In this document: positions 56,716 through 64,000 of the stretch, piece by piece
How positions within the stretch are numbered: position 1 is the first letter of the stretch
Layout of the letters: each line of letters opens with the position of its first letter
Translations under genes and position numbers: made by a program
Source of the DNA: Eutreptiella sp. 'Long Island Sound 2002'
Lineage: Eukaryota; Euglenozoa; Euglenophyceae; Eutreptiales; Eutreptiaceae
DNA: 64,000 nt
Assembly: GCA_964036045.1 (NCBI GenBank)
Contig: OZ038382.1
Location: 114,002,587 to 114,066,586, forward strand
Direction: 5' to 3'
The notes under the pieces: model-generated
Seen by the model: only the letters and a program-made list of their open reading frames with translations
Database searches by the model: none
What the model was told of the DNA's origin: nothing

Positions 56716-57545
56716 ACAAAGGTCTGAAGGAGTTTGGTTACTCTAGAGAAGACCTGAGTGTGGAGCTGTTCGCCAGCGACAAGCAGCATGTACTGGACCT
56801 TTACTGCAGCAAGGAGAAGAACTGCAGCTACAAATTTTACTGGCCCTCTTTCGGGATGGCCTACGGGAACCCCAGGTTCAGTGAACTGGGGAAGGTCGTG
56901 ACCAAGGTGGCCTTGGAACGTTCCCGTATGGTCCTGTGTTCCCCCGATTGGGGAGCCCATGGGGGCAACGAGTACTGGCGAAAGCTCCTGGACAGGCTGA
57001 CTATCAGCTCTGTTCGGTTACCTGATGAGGCCATCTACGTGCCTCTGGGGCGTAAGACGCCTATTGGGAAACCCGGATGGGGGAGTATGCTCAGCGTGGT
57101 GGACGGATGTCCTACCTCCATCCCCTGGGAGGATCTGCACCCGACTCTGGTCCAGGCTATACAACGAGAAAGCGATGAACTCGCCTTGGGTGACTGGAAG
57201 GATCGACTACCACCTCAAGATGCTATTGAGACTATACCCGGAGGAGATGAGTACGTCGTGACTGACAGCAACGCCCCCAACTCTCCCTGTCATGTACCTG
57301 TTCCTGATGGAGTCTCTGAGTTTGGACTATCCGAGCTACCTAGCTCTATCCACTCAGATGACGAAACTGAGCACGACGCCTTCTTCGTGCACACCTGTGT
57401 GGAGGAAGTGGAGAACGCCGAGTACGTCGCCCCACTGAAACCCCTACTCTCCATGAGGGTGGGAGACCCCGTGGACGAAGAGCTGGACCCTCGATCCCGG
57501 CTAAGGGACTATGTGGACTCCAAGAGGAAGTTGGTGGCAGAAAAA
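56700..57545 (+). pseudogene. pol: Outer pol linker, Dam-methyltransferase-like
   Basis: Continues pol in the -1 frame after a homopolymer. Residues about 18-110 contain LSVELFASDKQHVLDLYCS, then YGNPRFSELGKVVTKVAL and RMVLCSPDWG, closely matching the pattern of the DNA-adenine-methyltransferase-like domain of DIRS elements (LFAS ... NPPF ... VLVAPxW). The NPPF motif is NPRF here, so activity is doubtful. The rest is an acidic spacer. The frame returns to that of the protease near 57540 by another 1-nt change. Confidence 0.65.
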
Positions 57546-58530
57546 GCTATGCTACGCTAAGCCTACCCGCAGCTCATGGCCACTGAAGCAAGGACCTATG
57601 GGAGATCTATTCCAATTGAAGGAGGACCTCGAACAGAAGATCAGCACCTGGCAAAGGGAGGCGGATCTTAAGCTCATGAAGAGCGTGTGGGGCACCAAGG
57701 TGAGGCCCCCAGAGGAGGACGACCTCTCGGAGGAATGTGTATGGGAACCCCCTCAAGCGTGCCTATGTTGCCATCGTCCCCCGGAGATGGTTGAACAGGA
57801 CCTTCTATATGCCTACCAAGGGTTGAAGGACACTACCAAGGGCGAAGAGTCGGTGGAGGATCACCTCCCGACGTCTATTACTCAGGGGGTAAGCAACTTA
57901 CACTCTGACGAGGACATGGAGGACAAGATCAAGCTATTGGACCCGCGGGTGCAGAAGCTTATTAGGGTCTGTCTGGCGGTGTTCGGAGAACTACCCCCGC
58001 CAGCGTCATGTGACAAGCTGGTACAGATGGACCTCAAGCTGAAACCCGAGTTCGTGGGTCACAAGATCCGGAGGAGACCCTATCCAGCTCCTAAAGAGCA
58101 GGCCGACGAGATTGAGCGACAGATACAAGAATGTATCGACGCTGGCCTAGTCCTGGAGTACAAGGACGGGGACTACCCTCTACACTGCAGCCCCTGTTTC
58201 CTGGTGGCTAAACCTGGGTCTACAGCCAAACGGCTGGTAGTGGACTACGGAGAGCTGAACAAGAAAACGTTGAACCACTCAGGGTCCATCCCCAATATGG
58301 AGTCTACCCTGGAGAAGATAGCCTCCCGTCGCTACAAGACCAAGATGGACAAGAGGAGCGGATTCTGGCAAGTGGACCTGATGCCCAACGCTCAGGAGCT
58401 ACTGGCCTTCATCACCCCTCAGGGGAGGGTGTTAAAGTCGAAGGTCATGCCGTTTGGCGTAGCCAACGCACCCGCTCTATTCCAAGAGCTGATGAACAAG
58501 ATCTTGTCCATCCTACGAAGGAGACCTTAG
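57546..58530 (+). pseudogene. pol: Outer reverse transcriptase, N-terminal part
   Basis: After an acidic linker with CLCCHRPPEM, the RT fingers and palm: IERQIQECIDAGLVLEYKDG, CSPCFLVAKPG, LVVDYGELNKKT, RSGFWQVDLM (first catalytic Asp region), FGVANAPALFQELMNKIL. In-frame TAG at 58528-58530 interrupts RT; the same frame continues immediately with the DD motif. Confidence 0.85.
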
Positions 58531-60675
58531 GTGCAGGAGCTTATATCCCGTGGGGCCCAGATGGAAGCGCACATCGACGATATATGCCTCGGGACCAATA
58601 CCCAGGAGGACCACCTAATCCTCTTCGGTGAGTTCTTTGCGGTCTGCCAGGAGAACCACACACGACTCAAGCTGGAGAAGTGTGAGTTCATGCAGGAGAC
58701 CATGCAGTACCTGGGGTTTGACGTTGGCTATGGGTGGTGGACCCCAGCGGCATCTAAGGCCAAACCCCTGATGGATGCTAAGGTACGACACGAAGACCCA
58801 AAGAAAGGACTTCATGATGTACGCAGTTTCATTGGGGCGTGCAACTTCTATTGCCGCCATATCAAAAACTTCACCTACACCAGCGCCATTCTGACGGACT
58901 TGATCAAGAAGAGTACTACTTGGCGCTGGGGCCCACAAGAGCAACAAGCATTTGACGAGCTCAAAGACAAGGTGGCCAACGCTAAGTGCTTGGGCGTGCC
59001 TAGGGCACAGGGTGAGATTATCCTGGTGACCGACGCCAGCAATGTGGGCGGTGGTTTGACGTTGTTCCGATGGCAAGCACTAGAGAAGAAGGAGTTCGAC
59101 TCGGCCATTTCCCAATGGGGGACGGAAGGTCTCAACCGAGATGGAACTCTCAAGCACAGCTACCCTGACGACAAGTGGGTCCTAGTACGTCTGGGCCACT
59201 GGAACTGGAACTGGAACCAGGCAAGTGGGAACTACTCCACCTATGAGCAGGAATTGCTCGCGGGTATGCTGGTGCTATCCTCACAAGCACGACTGTTGGG
59301 GAGTAACCCTGTGGTCTGGCTATGCGACCAAGAACCGGTCCGTAGTCTCCAGAAGGGTTCCCCACCTGAGAAGGCCAAGCTACGGCGCTGGTGGACCTAC
59401 CTCAGTAAGCTACGGCATACGGTACACCATATCCAGGGAGTGAGGAACGAGTGTGCAAACTACATCAGCCGCAACAACTTCGACGCCCTGATTGGTGCCC
59501 GGTCTGAAGCGCTGGCTAAGGAGGCGTTCAGCCCTATGGACGTCCACTTGGACCTCAGCTTGACGATGATACGCCCCCTGGATGGAGTCCAACAATCGGA
59601 GTACCTGAAGGAGTTTGGGGATATCTATAAGCGCCTGGAGAAACGCCTTGAACCCCTCCTGGTCAACCAAGATCAGTGGAAGAGGGACAACAGCTACCTT
59701 TGGCACGAGGACCGCATCGTGGTGCCTAGTGACACAGTCCCAGCGCTGCTGAAGTGGACCCATGAGTCCAGCGGTCATGTGGGTGCTGACCGTACCCTGA
59801 GGTTATTCAAGCAGTGGTTCCACACTACGTGGACTGACGACCAACTGCAGAAAACCCTGCAGCCCATCGTGGACAAGTGCCCGTGCCGGTCCTGCAAACC
59901 AGGGGATATCAGGGACAGAGGTCTTTACTCGACCCTGCCCATCCCTCACTGTGCTAACAGTGTTCTAAACGTGGACTACACGGAGATGCTGAAGTTCGGG
60001 GGCTATGACTTCGCCCTCGTGGTAACCTGTGGGTTGACCAGGTTTACCAGGGCTTTCCCATGTACCAAGCACATTACCGGGGAGGAGACTATCAAGCTAC
60101 TCCTGGAGGAGTTGTTCTGTGTCTATGGGGCGCCCAAAGAGATCAACTCCGATGAGGACGTACGAGTACGCTCAGATACTGGCTGGTACAAGAAGGTCCT
60201 GAGATCCCTCAGTGTCCAGGTGTCTACGGGGATTCCCTACTCGCACACGAGCAACCCCCTATGTGAGCAACAGATCCGTGTCCTCAAGGAGAATGTAAGG
60301 ATATGGTGCAAAACTGAACGCACCAGAGACTGGGTGAGACTACTCCCCGTCATATCCTTGATGATGAACTCCCAAGAGAGTTCAGCTACTGGCTACTCGC
60401 CCCATGAGCTATTCCTAGGGCGCCCGGCATGGTTCCTACATGCCCCCTATCCAGAGGACACCCATTCTTCTGTGGGTGAATGGGTCCAAGAGCAACAAGC
60501 GAAGGTGGACAAGGCCAAGGCTATGCTCCAGAGAGTGAGGGAGCGTCAGTGGAACAAGAAGAACAAGCAACAAGTACCGGCCACCTACCAAGATGGGGAC
60601 TGGGTGCTGGTGCACCACAGTCGACTACCCGCCTGGCCACGCTCTACCAGCGATGACCCATACTTCGGGCCGTAA
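58531..60675 (+). pseudogene. pol: Outer RT palm, RNase H and integrase
   Basis: In frame with the preceding RT part. RT catalytic AHIDDICLG (HIDD in place of the usual aromatic-x-DD) at about 58570-58590, thumb and GFDVGYGWW. RNase H: EIILVTDASNVGGGL (Asp about 59032), TYEQELLAGM, WLCDQEPVR. Integrase: zinc finger (THESSGHVGADRT to CPCRSCKPG), core with Asp in LNVDYTEM (about 59974), Asp in INSDEDVRV (about 60151) and Glu in NPLCEQQIR (about 60265), and GYSPHELFLGRPAW. C-terminal VPATYQDGDWVLVHHSR reaches TAA at 60673, placed inside the GPY/F motif (YFGP-stop-KIL). Confidence 0.88.
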
Positions 60676-61146
60676 AAGATTCTATCAGTGGATCGACACC
60701 GTATCACCGTGCGGTGTTCTTCCCGTCTAGGGGGGACCCTGGTGTGCGCTGCTCAACACCTGAAGCGCTACTATGATCCTTGAGACCTCTGTGGGGAGGA
60801 GTGGGAGCTGAACGATGAGGAAATCGCCGCCCTAGACCTACAAGGGGCTGCCAGCCCTATTGAAGCTGAAGGGGAACTCCCCGACATGAACGCCGAGGAG
60901 CTGGCTAAGGAGGGCTTCTACCTGGTGAAGTCTGTCCTACGCCGGCGCTATCGCCAGGGTTGGCGCTTCCTCACCCTCTGGGAAGGGTTTGGAGTCAAAG
61001 AGGCCACCTGGGAGCCCTTCTCTGCGTTTGTTCTACCTGAGGGACGCCTAAACTCAGTTCTGGTTGACTACTTGTCCCAGAACAACCTTGGTGATCTGCT
61101 GAGGCTCGCTGAGACGCTTGCCTCCAAGACTAAAGCTAGGGACTGA
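60676..61146 (+). pseudogene. pol: Outer integrase C-terminus and chromodomain
   Basis: In frame after the TAA at 60673. Residual beta domain (KILSVDRHRITVRC to HLKRYYDP), a TGA at 60781-60783, acidic linker and a chromodomain at about 60912-61040 (YLVKSVLRRRYRQGWRFLTL, WEGFGVKEATWEPFS) ending at TGA 61144. The reader aromatics are partly kept. Targets integration in the family. Confidence 0.8.
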
Positions 61147-63316
61147 ACCTTACCCCTAAGTGTGCTACGTATGTCTGTGTGTGTCTCACTTCTCTCCCGG
61201 GCGTGGCTCCCGGAGACCGGGCTTCGCTGATGAGGACCGAAGGTCCTAGTCAGGTACTGGTACCACTCCTATGGCGCCCAATTTCTGTGCTGGCGCCTAT
61301 CCTTGGGGGAAGACGGCAAAAGCCCTACCTACTAGAAAGGAGGGGTGGCCAAGTGTGCTAAGGGCATTCAAAACGCCCATTTTTTTGCTAAAGGCCAAAA
61401 GCTAACGCACTCCCCTGCCCACGAGGAAAAGCACGCGGGGCAGGAGACACCACTACACTACACACCCTACCTACAGTGGCACCATCCTGGTGGGCGAGCA
61501 CTTCTGCAACTGGATCAAGCCCCCACTCAGGACTACCACTCCTACACGCACACTCTACTGGGTGTGGCTGAAGATCAAGTAGTGGGTCCTAATGAGCCTC
61601 CTGTGAAGAAGACAAGAGAACACAGCGCTGCTAAGCAACTGTGGCCTAACAGGGGACGCCGCAACGCGTTTCCCCTGGTAGGGCTTGGAGGGAAGGGGTG
61701 CTCTTGTTGCGTGCACAGCGTGGATGTCGATGGAGTTGAACTGCCCTCGCCACTCCTGGCGGAGGTGCAGTAATTTGTTTGTGTGATCAGCGCCCTTGTT
61801 TAGCAGGGCAAGAAAAAAATGGTATGCTGCTGCACCAATCACCCTACCTGCCCACCTGTAAGGCAAAGGCCAATGAAGGGGTGTTTGCGGCTGAGGAACC
61901 AAGCCACACTCCACGTATTATACGCTTCTCAGTGTGACCTATAATACACTGTCCTCAAACGCGCCCTGTCAAGCAAGCAAGCGTTAAGAGACTCCTCAGG
62001 TTCTCTTAAAGAACGTACCAAGGAGCCCCTGGGTAACCTAAACAAGGTTTACCGTGCGCATTTCGCGCGGCCTACCCTTTAATGCGTGTTTGAATGCACG
62101 AGCATGCACGAGTTTGTAACCAACCTGTGTTAATCACGGTCTGGCTGCCTAATCTAACCAACAATCACGAAGTCCACCAGGGGGTGGCCCCACCTGGGCT
62201 TACCTACCTTACTCACCGCTTGAGAGTGAAGCAAGGTGAGGAGAAAAACGAGGCGCAAGCGAAAAACGTCGCTATGCACTTGTGTGTATGTCTAATCACC
62301 CTGATCTTGCCTCTAATCATCTGCAATCTCTCTGATCTAGCCCTCTATCGTTTGTTGGCGCTGCAACAAGACTCGTTCACGGAGACACGAGACGAGCAAT
62401 GTGCATGCTGCATACGAGACGAGCACACCTGTGGTTTATACCTGATTCATTGAAGTCTTTTCGTTGATTTTCGAATTCTTGGATTTTTGACTCTTACTGT
62501 CAGTGTGGGTGGAATCTGTTTTTTTTTGTTAATGTGTGTCTCGTCATTTTCCAGTCTACGTGAGACATACGTTTATAATCTCATTATTTCTGTATTTTCC
62601 GGCGCTTCGCTAGGAGCCGCTCCTGCGCGCCGCCTTTTTATGCGTAGGAATTTCTTGATTTAAAAATCCGAGAGATGACTACAATTTTTATAAAAATGTG
62701 CTTCTGATGCACAATTGGATTCTGCTCAGGTGTGTTGTCTTAGAAAAATTCTAGGCCGTCATTTGACGGATTGGGGTGTTGTCGCTTCGCATTTGCGTGG
62801 ATTCGTCCATAATTCTCCTATTCCTGCCTCTGCAGATATCCTCGCGACAGCGTCGCCGAGTAGGCCACTTTCCGGGCCTAAAAGCAGCAGCCAGGAGACT
62901 GAGCAGAGCCCAGGACCCCACTAAGGGGCAATTCAATTTCTTAACGACTCCCTTCGCCCTCAGATCAGGACAGCAGGTCGCCAGCAGGTTTTAACAACCA
63001 GAGCGGATGTCCATACAGAGTCTGGTGTTGGGTTAGTGTGGCGCTGCGTCTTGGAGGGAGGGATGCACATGCATATGTTTTTAGCATGCTCCCAAACTAA
63101 CCCAACCAAGCCACAGGAACCCCGGCAGCGCCATGAGCGCTGAGCTTTCTGTAGGAAATGTCACGAACACAGCAGCAAAAAAGCGCCAGCCATGGTGAGC
63201 ATCCATTTTTCTGTGTGAGGGAAACTATAGGTATTTTAAAGTAGATGTGGAAACCAAGGAAAGGCCAAGAAAAAATCCTGTTTTCCTGAAAATGCGACAG
63301 TGGTGGCCACCACAGC
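61147..63316 (+). other. Outer element 3' non-coding region
   Basis: About 2.2 kb between the chromodomain stop and the polypurine tract. Two ORFs of 119-142 codons (61345-61773, 62094-62453) have no recognisable domain; the second has one hydrophobic segment (MHLCVCLITLILPLIICNL) but I do not support it as an envelope gene. Confidence 0.6.
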
Positions 63317-63328
63317 ACAAGGGGGGAG
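63317..63328 (+). promoter_or_regulatory. Outer element polypurine tract
   Basis: ACAAGGGGGGAG immediately before the point where similarity to the 5' LTR begins. Confidence 0.65.
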
Positions 63329-64000
63329 TAAGAGAAAGTGCTTTTCCAATGCTTTGAGGCATACTCTAGTTGTATTAGAGATGCACTGAGCACACAGGCA
63401 TTTCTATCTTAGTATTGGCCCAACCAAAAGTGGTGATAATACATTTTGACCTATGGAACCAAACACCCAATCAGGATATGGAGTGGACCCCTTAATCCCC
63501 TATCAATGTGAGGCTATTCATCTTCTCCTGAGTCGACTGAGAACTGACATATCCAGGGCAGAGCCTATGAATTTCACTCTGTTTTCTCATGAATTCTTAG
63601 CTGTCCTAGTGGTATGCACCCTAGGGGGCTGGGCACCTCTTTTTGAGAGGTCCTGGGTTCAATTCCCGGTCAGCCTAGCTAAGTAGGACGAACCCATGTG
63701 ACATGGCAGTGACCTCATCGCCACATGCCCTGCCACCTCAGCACATATGGGACCCAAAACAAAGAGTGCACATCCTCCTGAGATGGCACTTTGGAGATTG
63801 AGTGACCATGGGGCAGCTTTCCAACTCTTTTTCCAAAACATTTCAGCTTTCTTTGTGAATATGCAATCCGAATTGACCTGAGTTGCAGTTTCTGTGAATA
63901 TTCTAACATCTTTCACTGTTTACACTGCAGCCCTTCATGCTTTGATCCTGATTCTCTTCTACTTGCTTATCTCTGGCTTGGGCTATCCTGGATTGATTGT
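63327..64000 (+). repeat. Outer element 3' LTR (runs off the window)
   Basis: Direct copy of 35736-36409, with scattered substitutions and compensating small indels. Includes the second tRNA-like sequence (about 63598-63681). About 110 bp are missing beyond the window. Confidence 0.82.

Larger units (their letters stand above)
35736..64000 (+). mobile_element. Outer Ty3/gypsy chromovirus, interrupted and degenerate
   Basis: A direct repeat (35736-36521 and 63327 to beyond the window, offset 27591) acts as the LTR pair. Inside are a primer-binding site (36522), gag start (36622), gag remainder (53959 on), protease, methyltransferase-like linker, RT, RNase H, integrase and chromodomain (to 61146), and a polypurine tract (63317). 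The gag is split by the inner element at 36869-53958. Without that insertion the internal region would be about 9.7 kb. Several stops and two frameshifts make it inactive. Confidence 0.85.

Noticed and set aside
55480-60783. Stop codons as evidence for a variant genetic code
   Set aside because: All three stop codons occur at assorted amino-acid positions in the same decayed element.
62094-62453. Envelope-like gene downstream of the outer pol
   Set aside because: A single hydrophobic segment, no signal peptide, no Cys pattern or cleavage site; not enough.

Overview
This is eukaryotic nuclear DNA dominated by repeats and transposable elements. There is no bacterial-style operon layout. Supporting signs are a spliced terminal exon with a clear acceptor (21699-21700), two chromodomain Ty3/gypsy (Metaviridae) retrotransposons, a Mutator-like DNA transposon with a linked C48/Ulp1-type protease, several minisatellites and AT/GC homopolymer tracts. 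An AI-2E-family membrane protein exon and the mixture of element types suggest a large-genome alga, perhaps green, but the sequence alone does not settle the organism.

Layout. (1) 1-21172 is mostly one 33-bp minisatellite, several hundred copies, with higher-order repeats. It is broken by a 36-bp sub-array (about 8773-8990), a 2.3-kb inserted element (about 10750-13090) with palindromic GC/AT ends and a small lysine-rich hypothetical protein, and a 0.2-kb non-array insert (about 19811-20035). Because 33 is a multiple of three and the unit lacks stops, long open frames occur on both strands; I treat them as artefacts. (2) 21173-22123 holds intron-like sequence and the last or next-to-last exon of an AI-2E/PerM-like transporter. 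(3) 22124-24275 has nothing convincing. (4) 24276-31150 is bounded by an exact 18-bp direct repeat. It contains a GC-rich disordered ORF and a MULE-like transposon with transposase and protease ORFs, flanked by A8/T8 'AGATGCGAAATC' subterminal repeats. (5) 31151-35735 is mostly non-coding, with a 41-bp tandem array and weak signs of a spliced gene. (6) 35736-64000 is a nest: an outer Ty3/gypsy element (LTRs at about 35736-36521 and 63327 to beyond the window) is split inside its gag by a complete inner Ty3/gypsy element (36869-53958, with ~3-kb LTRs and a 4-bp ATAG target duplication).

How the retroelement genes fit together. Both elements have the order gag (capsid, zinc knuckle), aspartic protease, a DNA-adenine-methyltransferase-like linker, reverse transcriptase, RNase H, integrase, chromodomain. 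The outer one has a tRNA-iMet-like primer site (36522). The inner one has no TGG primer site; instead 11 nt right after its 5' LTR (39905-39915) are perfectly complementary to 11 nt inside the LTR (39780-39790), the arrangement known for self-priming Tf1/sushi-type elements. Both are now broken: the inner by 1-nt frameshifts and an in-frame TAG, the outer by the nested insertion, several nonsense codons and two frameshifts. The outer LTR also carries a tRNA-Lys-like cloverleaf with pol III A and B boxes.
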